Below, in pieces: positions 1 to 7,062 of a DNA stretch of 64,000 nucleotides. Position numbers and translations under genes: made by a program. The notes beneath the pieces were generated by a model that was not told where the DNA came from, ran no database searches, and was given only the letters and a program-made list of their open reading frames with translations. This stretch comes from JAHRAW01 sp963693025 (lineage in GTDB: Bacteria > Pseudomonadota > Gammaproteobacteria > Arenicellales > Poriferihabitantaceae): the NCBI GenBank assembly GCA_963693025.1, contig OY843749.1, forward strand, positions 2,232,001 to 2,296,000, given 5' to 3'. Numbering within the stretch: position 1 is the first letter of the stretch; each line of letters opens with the position of its first letter.

Positions 1-2
1 CG

Positions 3-734
3 GCGGCGGGGGCGGTGATGGCGAAGCACGGCAACCGCGCCGCCACCGGCAATTCCGGCAGCGCCGATGTGCTCGAAGCCGCGGGCGTCAACATCGCCCT
101 CAGACCGCAACAGGTCGGGCGGTGCATCGAGGCGTGCGGCATCGGCTTCCTGTTCGCGCCGACCCACCACGCCGCCACCCGCCATGTCATCGCGCCGCGC
201 CGGGAAATCGGCATCCGCACCATCTTCAACCTGCTCGGACCGCTGACCAACCCCGCCGGCGCGACGCATCAGTTGGTCGGCGTGTTCGACCAACGCTGGG
301 TGCGCCCGCTGGCGGAGGTGTTCGCCGAACTCGGCAGCGTCCACACGCTGGTGGTGTGCTCCGACGACGGGCTGGATGAAATCTCCATCGCCGCCGGCAC
401 GCGCGTGGCGGAATATCAGGACGGCGAAATCAGCGAATACCACATCGAGCCGGAACAGTTTGGCGTCGCCCGAACGCCGCTGGACGGCATCGTGGTGGCG
501 GATTCCGGCGAGAGTTTGGCGATGATGCGCGCGGCGCTCGGCGGCGCTCAGCAACCCAATGGCGCCGCCTTCGACATGCTGGCGCTCAACGCCGGCGCGA
601 CCATTTACGCGGCGGATTTGGTCGATTCCCTCTCCGCCGGCGTGGAGCGCGCGCGCGACCTGTTGCGCGCCGGCGGCGGTCTCGCCAAACTCGACCAACT
701 GGTGGAATGGTCGTCGTCGGTTTCGGATGACTAA
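3..734 (+). CDS. trpD: Anthranilate phosphoribosyltransferase, 3' part (gene enters from the left edge)
   Basis: This enzyme joins anthranilate to phosphoribosyl pyrophosphate in tryptophan synthesis. About 243 residues are present and the family is usually near 340, so roughly the first 95 are outside the window; the reading frame is open to the edge. Visible family motifs are AKHGNRA followed by GSADVLEA in the substrate-binding region, GIRTIFNLLGPLTNP, and DDGLDEIS, which holds the metal-binding Asp-Glu pair. The gene ends with TAA. It lies 19 kb from trpBA, so the trp genes are split in this genome. Function is secure; the true start cannot be seen. Confidence 0.95.
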   Translation, partial: AAGAVMAKHGNRAATGNSGSADVLEAAGVNIALRPQQVGRCIEACGIGFLFAPTHHAATRHVIAPRREIGIRTIFNLLGPLTNPAGATHQLVGVFDQRWVRPLAEVFAELGSVHTLVVCSDDGLDEISIAAGTRVAEYQDGEISEYHIEPEQFGVARTPLDGIVVADSGESLAMMRAALGGAQQPNGAAFDMLALNAGATIYAADLVDSLSAGVERARDLLRAGGGLAKLDQLVEWSSSVSDD

Positions 735-764
735 GCGCAGCGGGCTTGCCTTCGCGCTTTTAAC

Positions 765-1658
765 TCAACCCCGCCCCACGATTTTCGGCTGAATAAAGTA
801 AATGCCGGTCAGCACCAAACCGAGCGCGGTCAGCATGCGTAGTTGCAACAACTCGCCGAGCAGAATCACGCCCCACAGGCTGCCCAAAATCGGAATCACA
901 TAGTTGAGTTGGGAAAAGGTCGTGGCGCCGAGGTTGCGGATGACGCGGAAGTAAATCAGCGAGGCGAGCGCGGTGGGGAACACGCCGAGCAGCAGGGCGG
1001 CTTCCACGCTCTCGGCGCTCGGCGTCATCGCCAGCGGATTTTCCAGCCAGAAGGCGAGCGGGATGCTGGTCGCCATGCCCGCCACGACCGCGCCCGCCGC
1101 CATTTGGATGCCGGGGAAATCGGGTTGCGTGCGCACGAACACCGTGGTCACGGCGTAACTGACGGCGGCGCTCAGCACCGCCAACTGCCCGAGCAAATTG
1201 GCGCCGCCGACGCCCGCCAGCGCCGACCAGCCGACCAGAGTCAGCAGCCCGCCGAAGCCGAGGCAGACGCCGAATAGTTTGCGCGCGGTCATCGGCTCAG
1301 CCGGGACAAAGTAATGCGCCAGCACGAAAGTGGCGATCGGCATCACGCCCATCATAATCGCCGCCAGCGAGCTGTCGATATGCGTCTCGCCCCAACTGAT
1401 GAGGATGAACGGCAGCGTGTTGCCGACGAAGCCGACCACCCCATAGAGCAGCAGGGCGCGCGCGTTGAGCGGGATGCCGGTTTTCTTGAACGCCAGACAT
1501 AACGCCAGCACCACCGTCGCGACGACCATTCGCCCGGCGGTCAGCGTGATAGGTCCGATGCTGCCGACGCCGATTTTGATGAGCAGAAAAGACATGCTCC
1601 AAATCAGCGCCAGCAATAGCAATAGCAGGTAGTCTGTAATATGATTTTGCGCTTTCAC
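765..1658 (-). CDS. EamA/DMT-family permease
   Basis: This 297-residue inner-membrane protein has about ten hydrophobic helices arranged as two EamA repeats, typical of drug/metabolite transporters. The N-terminal helix contains LLLLLALIWSMSFLLIKIG, and the second half repeats the pattern, ending with ILGSLWGVILLGELL and a final helix. Length matches the family. The substrate cannot be read from sequence; relatives export amino acids or metabolites, and no neighbour decides it. It is convergent with trpD, with only 30 bases between the stop codons. Confidence 0.85.
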   Translation of the reverse strand: MKAQNHITDYLLLLLLALIWSMSFLLIKIGVGSIGPITLTAGRMVVATVVLALCLAFKKTGIPLNARALLLYGVVGFVGNTLPFILISWGETHIDSSLAAIMMGVMPIATFVLAHYFVPAEPMTARKLFGVCLGFGGLLTLVGWSALAGVGGANLLGQLAVLSAAVSYAVTTVFVRTQPDFPGIQMAAGAVVAGMATSIPLAFWLENPLAMTPSAESVEAALLLGVFPTALASLIYFRVIRNLGATTFSQLNYVIPILGSLWGVILLGELLQLRMLTALGLVLTGIYFIQPKIVGRG

Positions 1659-1792
1659 TTTTCACGGGGCGCGCACTGTTGATGGGCGCCGCCACCGCCA
1701 CGCAACCGCAACTGCATTGGGCGCGGTTTTGACGAGATGATGACCGACGGGATTATAGGCAATTCACCGGCGATGAACCGCAACCGAAGCCG

Positions 1793-2602
1793 ATGAACCG
1801 CAACCAACGCATGAGCGCGCTGCTCACCGGCAACGACCCGCGGTTGTTTGACGTGATTAACCCGGATGGAAAGGCGCCGGTCATCGTATGCTGCGACCAC
1901 GGCGGCAAACACATCCCCGCGCCGCTGAACGGTCTCGGCTTGCAACCCGCGAGTCTGGAATTGCATATTGCCTGCGACATCGGCGCCCGGCAAGTGGCGG
2001 AGTTGCTGGCGCATCGGCTGGATGCGCCGCTCTTGCTGGCGAATTATTCGCGCCTCGTCATCGACCTCAACCGCCACCCGAATGACCCCACGCTCATCCC
2101 CGAAGTCAGCGACGGCATCGTCATTCCGGGCAACGCCGCGCTGTCCGCCGGGCGGCGGCAACAGCGCATCGACGAGATGTTTGCGCCCTACCACCGCCGC
2201 TACCGCGACCTGGTCGACCGCCTGCAAGCCGAGTTCGTCAAGCCGCTAATCGTCGCGCTGCACAGTTTCGCGCCGGCAATTCAAGGCGTCAGTCGCCCGT
2301 GGGACATCGGCTTGCTATGGGAGCATCACCACGACTTGGCGCAATCCATCATCGCCAACCTGAGCGAAAACGATGGCGGCGACCTATGCATCGGTCGCAA
2401 CCAACCCTACCACGCCCGCGACCCGCTCGGCTACGCGATGGTCGTGCACGCCCAGGCGCGCGATGTGGAAATGGCGCTAATAGAAATTCGCCAAGACCGA
2501 ATCCAACACGGCGCCGGGCAACAATGGGCGGCGGACACCCTGCACCGCGCGCTGTCGCCGCTGCTGGATTATTCGCCGCCGGCTTATTCGCCGCCGTCTT
2601 AG
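1793..2602 (+). CDS. N-formylglutamate amidohydrolase family protein
   Basis: The 269-residue protein belongs to the N-formylglutamate amidohydrolase family, cytoplasmic hydrolases that release formate from N-formylglutamate or related N-formyl compounds. Supporting blocks are VCCDHGGKHIP near the N terminus, where the family has its metal-binding start, then the SRLVIDLNRHPNDPTLIPE block, ALHSFAP and RPWDIGLLW. Just upstream the 14-base string around the start is duplicated (1771 and 1792), but the earlier ATG runs into a stop after seven codons, so the start at 1793 is preferred. No histidine-utilisation genes are nearby, so the physiological substrate is uncertain. Confidence 0.85.
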   Translation: MNRNQRMSALLTGNDPRLFDVINPDGKAPVIVCCDHGGKHIPAPLNGLGLQPASLELHIACDIGARQVAELLAHRLDAPLLLANYSRLVIDLNRHPNDPTLIPEVSDGIVIPGNAALSAGRRQQRIDEMFAPYHRRYRDLVDRLQAEFVKPLIVALHSFAPAIQGVSRPWDIGLLWEHHHDLAQSIIANLSENDGGDLCIGRNQPYHARDPLGYAMVVHAQARDVEMALIEIRQDRIQHGAGQQWAADTLHRALSPLLDYSPPAYSPPS

Positions 2603-2641
2603 CAATGCTACAATCGCCCCCCTTCAACCGCGCCCCGTCCC

Positions 2642-3709
2642 ATGTCCGGCAACACCCTCGGCAAGCAGTTCACGCTCACCACCTTTGGCGAAAGCCACGG
2701 CGTTGCCCTCGGCGGGGTGGTTGACGGCTGCCCGCCGGGGTTGGCGCTCTGCGAAGCCGACCTGCAAGCCGACCTCGACCGCCGCAAGCCGGGGCAGTCC
2801 AAATACACCACCCAGCGCCGCGAATCCGACCGCGTGACCCTTCTCTCCGGCGTGTTTGAAGGCGTCACCACCGGCACGCCCATCGGCTTGCTGGTGCATA
2901 ACGAAGACCAGCGCCCGCGCGATTACGAAAAAATCAAAGACCGCTTCCGCCCCGGTCACGCCGACTACACCTACCTGAAAAAATACGGCGTGCGCGACTA
3001 CCGCGGCGGCGGTCGCTCGTCGGCGCGGGAAACCACCATGCGCGTCGCCGCCGGCGGCATCGCGCGCAAATATCTGGCGGAGCACTACGGCGTGGCGATT
3101 CGCGGCTGCGTATATCAAATCGGCGACATCTGCATCGCACGCGAGCGCATCGACTGGGATGAAGTCGCCAACAACCCCTTCTTCGTCGGCGACCCCACCA
3201 AGGTCAAACCACTCGGCGCGCTCATCGATAAAACTCGCAAAGCCGGCGACTCGGTCGGCGCCGCCGTGTATGTCGAAGCGCGCGGCGTGCCGGTCGGCTG
3301 GGGCGAGCCGGTATTCGACCGCTTGGACGCCGACATCGCCAAAGCGATGATGAGCATCAACGCCGCCAAGGGCGTAGAAATCGGCGCCGGCTTCGCCGCA
3401 GTCCCCCAACACGGCTCCGAACACCGCGACCCCATCACCCCCAAAGGCTTCCTGAGCAACCACGCCGGCGGCATACTAGGCGGCATCTCCAGCGGACAAA
3501 ACATCGAAGTAAAAATAGCCTTCAAACCCACCTCCAGCATCGCCAAACCCGTCAAAACCATCAACCTGGACAACCACCCCACAGAAGCCATAATCACCGG
3601 TCGCCACGACCCCTGCATAGGAATCCGAGCCGTCCCCATCACCGAAGCGATGCTCGCGTTGGTGTTGATGGACCATGCGCTGCGGGATAGGGGGCAGGTG
3701 CCGAAGTAG
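2642..3709 (+). CDS. aroC: Chorismate synthase
   Basis: The 355-residue protein converts 5-enolpyruvylshikimate-3-phosphate to chorismate with reduced FMN, the last step of the shikimate pathway. Signatures are GESHGVALGGVVDGCPPG at the N terminus, RSSARETTMRVAAGG in the middle and HRDPITPKG near the FMN and substrate site. Length is normal. It starts 39 bases after the preceding gene, and a TACAAT hexamer at about 2609 could serve as its own -10. The last 60 coding bases change abruptly from C/A-ending to G/T-ending codons, a pattern also seen in other genes here. Confidence 0.97.
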   Translation: MSGNTLGKQFTLTTFGESHGVALGGVVDGCPPGLALCEADLQADLDRRKPGQSKYTTQRRESDRVTLLSGVFEGVTTGTPIGLLVHNEDQRPRDYEKIKDRFRPGHADYTYLKKYGVRDYRGGGRSSARETTMRVAAGGIARKYLAEHYGVAIRGCVYQIGDICIARERIDWDEVANNPFFVGDPTKVKPLGALIDKTRKAGDSVGAAVYVEARGVPVGWGEPVFDRLDADIAKAMMSINAAKGVEIGAGFAAVPQHGSEHRDPITPKGFLSNHAGGILGGISSGQNIEVKIAFKPTSSIAKPVKTINLDNHPTEAIITGRHDPCIGIRAVPITEAMLALVLMDHALRDRGQVPK

Positions 3710-3719
3710 TCTGTCACTC

Positions 3720-3985
3720 CGTCATTCTCGAGCGTTAGCGCCCGTTGCCGCGTAGCGGCTTACGGGCGCTTACGACCTCGGGAATCTCCCTAAGACTAGC
3801 GCGGACTAAAACAAAGCCCCCACCCCAAAGACCACAGAAACGGCGGCTTACCCGCCGCCTGCTTCGCCCGCTTTGTTCAAGTCCGTGCCAACCTTAGGGA
3901 GATTCCCGAGGACGCAAGTGTCCGGTAAGCCGCCGCTTAAAAGAAAAAGCGCGGCGGCAACGGACACTAACGCTCTCGAATGACG
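3720..3985. repeat. MITE-like dispersed repeat, unit A
   Basis: The 266-base unit starts with CGTCATTCTCGAGCG and ends with CGCTCTCGAATGACG, an imperfect terminal inverted repeat. Inside are the pair GGGAATCTCCCTAAG / CTTAGGGAGATTCCC and a strong hairpin AGTGTCCG...CGGACACT enclosing GCCGCCGCTT / AAGCGCGGCGGC. Its middle differs from most other units and matches unit D. With short AATGACG-rich tails it fills the gap between aroC and the porin gene. Confidence 0.9.
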
Positions 3986-4083
3986 AGTACTTGGGAATGA
4001 CGAATAGGGGGGAATAACGGAGTAGGGGGCGCGCGCAATCCTGCGGGATGGCGGTTGCGGCGTTGGCGTGGGAGTTGCGGGCG

Positions 4084-4116
4084 AAAAAAAACCGGAGCCG
4101 AAGCTCCGGTTTTTTT
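4084..4116 (-). terminator. Intrinsic terminator of porin 1
   Basis: ACCGGAGC pairs with GCTCCGGT around a short loop and is followed on the minus strand by a run of eight T. It sits 15 bases past the porin stop. The A-run on the other side would allow use on both strands. Two near-identical hairpins follow the other porins. Confidence 0.9.
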
Positions 4117-4130
4117 GGATGCCGTGGCGG

Positions 4131-5318
4131 TTAGAAACTAACCATCATGGTTAGCGCCAGGCGGCTGGGTTCTTCGTCGTTGCCGTCGTCATCGGTGGTG
4201 CGGTATTCGCCGATGAAGCGCGTGCCGGCGCCGAAGTTGTGGCTATAGCCGAGGATGGTGTAGGTGCGCTCGTTGTCGGCGCCGAAGTCGTCTTCCTCCG
4301 CTTCATATTCCAGATAGAGCCTGTCGGCTTCGCTGGCATCGTAGTAGAGGAATGTGCCCCAGCCGTTGACATCGTTGTCCGAGTCGGATTTGGCATCGCT
4401 CTTCTTCTGGTAGCCGACATAATAACCGAAGCGGTCAAACGAGCCGGATACACCAACCGCCGTCCAGTCGAAGGTGCTGTCGGTGTTGTCGGCGTTATAA
4501 CCAAAGCCGACTTTCGCCACGCCGAAATCATAAGACGCACCGATGATGGTTTTGTCAATGGTTTCGTCGGCGACTCTTTCATTGGCGGCAGCAGCCGCGG
4601 CGTTAGCCGCGAGTAGACGCGTGGCGCGTTCCGCTTCGGTTTCTGGAACATATACACCAAGGTTATTGGCTTCGGCTCGGATAAGACTGTCACCACCTGA
4701 CCCAGGTACACCGGCGGCAGTCAAGCGATCGATAAGCGCACCATCGGTTTCCGCTTGATCGCCAGTCATGGCAGGATCGGTATCAGCAATACGCGTAATC
4801 GGAGTAGTCGCGGCATCACCATTATCCCCAGTCAACAAAACCCCAAGACTAAAAGCGCCCCACGAATTGGAGTAGCCGATGCCTTCCTCGCGGAAGGAGC
4901 CGACGGTGTTGCCACCGAGATACCATTCCTGCGACCAGTTCGCGCCCATCAAATAGGGGTTGTTCTGGTTGCCGATGGTGACGGTGCCGAAGCCGCCGCT
5001 GAGATACACGTAGCGGTGACGCTGGTTGTTGGGGCCACTGTCGGCGTCAAAGCCTTGCTCCAACTTAAAGCCGGCACTGAGACCGTTGCCGAGGTCGCGG
5101 TCGGCTTTGAAGCCAAGACGACTCTGCTGGTTGCCGTTGCCGTTTTTACCGGTGGCGCCAAGGTCCCAGGTCGCGCTTTCGCCCGCTTTGTCGGAATCCT
5201 GCCAGTCAAGACCGGCGACGACCCGCCCATAAATACTATAGTCAGTCGCCCCCATGGCAACCATAGAAGCAGGCAAAACCAGCGCACCGGCGAGGGTTGC
5301 GATTAGTTTCTTGTTCAT
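4131..5318 (-). CDS. Gram-negative outer-membrane porin (paralog 1)
   Basis: The 395-residue precursor begins with a classical signal peptide (MNKKLIATLAGALVLPAS, cleavage near AMGATD). The mature start DYSIYGRVVAGLD is typical of trimeric general porins of beta/gammaproteobacteria. Short amphipathic strands alternate with acidic loops, and the protein ends in Phe (MMVSF), the signal recognised by the BAM complex. It would form a passive diffusion pore. An Ala-rich loop near residues 230-250 is unusual and could be a variable surface loop. Two paralogs lie within 8 kb in mixed orientation. A promoter and common leader are visible upstream. Confidence 0.92.
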   Translation of the reverse strand: MNKKLIATLAGALVLPASMVAMGATDYSIYGRVVAGLDWQDSDKAGESATWDLGATGKNGNGNQQSRLGFKADRDLGNGLSAGFKLEQGFDADSGPNNQRHRYVYLSGGFGTVTIGNQNNPYLMGANWSQEWYLGGNTVGSFREEGIGYSNSWGAFSLGVLLTGDNGDAATTPITRIADTDPAMTGDQAETDGALIDRLTAAGVPGSGGDSLIRAEANNLGVYVPETEAERATRLLAANAAAAAANERVADETIDKTIIGASYDFGVAKVGFGYNADNTDSTFDWTAVGVSGSFDRFGYYVGYQKKSDAKSDSDNDVNGWGTFLYYDASEADRLYLEYEAEEDDFGADNERTYTILGYSHNFGAGTRFIGEYRTTDDDGNDEEPSRLALTMMVSF

Positions 5319-5353
5319 GAAAAGAGTCCTCTTGGTTTAAACAGTTATGAAGT
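5319..5353 (-). promoter_or_regulatory. Conserved porin leader with ribosome-binding site (copy 1)
   Basis: Read on the minus strand, ACTTCATAACTGTTTAAACC, then AAGAGGA, leads to the start codon. The same block stands before the other two porins (8534-8568 and 12213-12246), while sequence further upstream differs. AGAGGA is the likely ribosome-binding site. Confidence 0.75.
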
Positions 5354-5409
5354 AAATTTACTTGGTTGTGGTTGCCGATTTGCGCGGCTTCCACGCTGTT
5401 GCGAGAGCG

Positions 5410-5437
5410 ACTATACCAATAAATATCGGCATTGCAA
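5410..5437 (-). promoter_or_regulatory. Predicted sigma-70 promoter of porin 1
   Basis: On the minus strand TTGCAA (-35) and TATAGT (-10) are separated by 16 bases, giving an untranslated leader of about 85 bases before the porin start. No equivalent is obvious before porin 3. Confidence 0.6.
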
Positions 5438-5475
5438 GGGTTTTTACCACTTTTTTTACATAAATTTGAAAAAAA

Positions 5476-5625
5476 AGTTGAGTTTTTGGGGGGTGGAGGG
5501 CTGGAAGGGGCGTGAACATTGGGGTTTGGGGGGGTGGGGTTTGGGATTTTTGGGGGGTTTGAGGGGGGTTTGAGGGGGTGGGAGGTGGTTTTTTGGGGGT
5601 TTTTGTTGGTTTTTGGGGGCTTGCC
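5476..5625 (+). other. G/T-only tract with G-quadruplex potential
   Basis: About 150 bases are almost entirely G and T on the plus strand, with many runs of four to seven G separated by one to three T. One stretch reads GGGG-TTT-GGGGGGG-T-GGGG-TTT-GGG, a canonical quadruplex pattern. It lies about 40 bases upstream of the porin 1 promoter, on the porin template strand. No credible gene is encoded. Confidence 0.85.
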
Positions 5626-5670
5626 TGTTGCGTCGGCGTTGTCTATTGACAATGCAACAAACAAGAAACC

Positions 5671-5869
5671 CGTCATTCTCGAACGGTAGAAAATAGGGAG
5701 CCGATAGGCGACCATATTTTCTTCGATTCGGGAATCTCCCTAAGACTACCGTGGACTTTGGCGAAGCCTGTGCCAATCTTAGGGAGATTCCCGAGGACGC
5801 AAGTGTCCGTAAGCCGCCGCTTAAAAGAAAAAGCGCGGCGGCAACGGTCACTAACGCTCGAGAATGACG
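5671..5869. repeat. MITE-like dispersed repeat, unit B
   Basis: This 199-base compact unit runs from CGTCATTCTCGAACG to CGCTCGAGAATGACG, with the inner pair GGGAATCTCCCTAAG / CTTAGGGAGATTCCC and the GC-rich hairpin in the right half. It is the simplest version of the family. Confidence 0.9.
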
Positions 5870-5939
5870 AAGTGGTGGGGGATGACGGCGGGGGTGGGTT
5901 GTGGGGCTTGACGAAAGGATAATGTGCTACACTATCGGC

Positions 5940-6110
5940 ATGGACTTCGATATCAATCGATTTTTCCAGCACGCCGGCACCGTCGGAGTCGCGTTGTTTG
6001 TGTCTGGTGTGCTTGACGATTTATTCAAAGCCGACGGCGGCCCGATAGATGTTACTTTGATGTCTGTCGGTGTCGCGCTAATTTTTTTGTCTTGTTTCCG
6101 GAAAAAGTAA
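5940..6110 (+). CDS. Small two-helix membrane protein, pair 1 gene A
   Basis: The 56-residue product has two hydrophobic segments (about residues 13-28, containing VGVALFVSGVLDDLF, and 38-52, containing SVGVALIFLS) with a short polar loop and a basic end. I do not recognise the family. It is supported as a gene because a homolog of the same length and layout is encoded at 6851-7018 (common GVLD motif and a second helix of the type GIALILIS), each followed by a second tiny membrane protein. Stop and next start overlap as TAATG. An in-frame ATG at 5922 is an alternative start. Possible roles such as a type I-like toxin or holin are guesses. Confidence 0.6.
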   Translation: MDFDINRFFQHAGTVGVALFVSGVLDDLFKADGGPIDVTLMSVGVALIFLSCFRKK

Positions 6111-6199
6111 TGAGTATTCCAGTCTTCATCACCGCGATGATTATCGCCGCATTTTTCGCGGCGGTCATGCTCTATCATATATTTCGCAAAGATAGGTGA
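6110..6199 (+). CDS. 29-residue single-helix membrane protein, pair 1 gene B
   Basis: The product starts MSIPVFITAMIIAAFF and ends HIFRKDR: one hydrophobic helix with a basic C terminus, so probably N-out or inner-membrane anchored. Its start overlaps the stop of the preceding gene by one base (TAATG), which indicates translational coupling. It aligns end to end with the first part of the product at 6737-6847 (MSPVVILALVLAFGLS...FRE). Function unknown. Confidence 0.5.
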   Translation: MSIPVFITAMIIAAFFAAVMLYHIFRKDR

Positions 6200-6326
6200 T
6201 TTCGCCGGAGCCGGCGATTTTTGCCGAGTGGCGGTGGCGGAAAAAGTCGACCGCCTCATTTGCGTTGTGAGCGACGGTCTCGGGGCAGGCGAGGGGGAGC
6301 CCTACCTCAAATTAGCCTGCCCACTC

Positions 6327-6692
6327 CGTCATTCTCGAACGATAGAAAAATAGGGAGCGTCTACTTCGTCATCTCGAATGATAGAAAAATAAGGAGCGCT
6401 AGCGACTATATTTTTCATCACCTTCGGGAATCTCCCTAAGTCTACCGTGAATTCCAACAAAGCCCGTGCCAGTCTTAGGGAGATTGCGCGTATCATCCCT
6501 GATACGCGCCCTGCGGGCTACGCGAAAATCCGCTCCCGGCGGATTTTTGTTTGTATCATCCCTGATACAAACCCTTCGGGCTTGCGCGAAAATCCGCTCC
6601 CGGCGGATTTTTCCCGAGGTCGTAAGTGTCCGTAAGCCGCCGCTTAAAAGAAAAGGCGCGGCGGCAACGGACACTAACGCTCGAGAATGACG
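6327..6692. repeat. MITE-like dispersed repeat, unit C, with two nested insertions
   Basis: This is the longest unit (366 bases). It has a doubled left end (CGTCATTCTCGAACG, then a second decayed copy about 35 bases on), the inner pair and the hairpin. At 6486-6612 it carries two tandem copies of a roughly 62-base palindromic insert; single copies occur at the same place in units I and J. The unit separates the two convergent small-protein gene pairs. Confidence 0.88.
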
Positions 6693-6736
6693 GGGTTGTG
6701 ACGGTTGTGGCGGGTGGCGGGAATTGCCGGGGGCGG

Positions 6737-6847
6737 CTATTCGGGCGGTTCTTTGGGCGGTTCTTTGGGTTCGCGGAACGTTAGGAACATCAGCAGGGCT
6801 GACAGTCCAAACGCGAGGACCAGCGCAAGAATGACAACTGGGCTCAT
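6737..6847 (-). CDS. 36-residue single-helix membrane protein, pair 2 gene B
   Basis: The product starts MSPVVILALVLAFGLSALLM and continues FLTFRE, then a tandem PKEPPKEPPE tail. It has one hydrophobic helix and a Pro/Glu-rich cytoplasmic-type end. It begins three bases after the stop of the gene at 6851-7018 and corresponds to the 29-residue protein at 6110-6199, with which it has a similar start and the FR after the helix. The tail repeat is not in the paralog. Function unknown. Confidence 0.5.
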   Translation of the reverse strand: MSPVVILALVLAFGLSALLMFLTFREPKEPPKEPPE

Positions 6848-6850
6848 GGT

Positions 6851-7018
6851 TTATTTCTCTGTCGCGGATATAAGAATCAACGCTATTCCCGCTGCAATCA
6901 GTATCCATCCTTGGGCGATGTCCCCCTGTCGCAACATGTTGTCGAGCACTCCGACCGCAACCAGCACAACGCCGATTTTGCCGACTAACCCGCGGAGCAG
7001 TGATGTTTTGATTTTCAT
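6851..7018 (-). CDS. Small two-helix membrane protein, pair 2 gene A
   Basis: The 55-residue product has two hydrophobic segments, KIGVVLVAVGVLDNML and WILIAAGIALILIS, joined by a short polar loop. It is the counterpart of the 56-residue protein at 5940-6110: same length, GVLD in the same place and similar helix ends. Together with 6737-6847 it forms an inverted second copy of the gene pair on the far side of repeat unit C. The insertion sequence begins about 45 bases upstream, so its promoter region may have been cut or replaced. Function unknown. Confidence 0.6.
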   Translation of the reverse strand: MKIKTSLLRGLVGKIGVVLVAVGVLDNMLRQGDIAQGWILIAAGIALILISATEK

Positions 7019-7062
7019 GCCGCCAGTGTAGCAACTCTATTTCTTTGCGGCAAGCCCCAGCC

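Noticed and set aside
2624..3463. A 279-codon minus-strand frame opposite aroC.
   Set aside because: Shadow frame of a GC-rich gene without family features.
5908..5933. TTGACG and TACACT as promoter for the first small-protein pair.
   Set aside because: The gap is only 14 bases and the -10 would lie seven bases before the ATG; not convincing without mapping data.
5901..6110. Longer form of the first small membrane protein starting at 5901.
   Set aside because: The GTG-start extension is polar and is not matched in the homologous pair; ATG at 5940 gives equal lengths.
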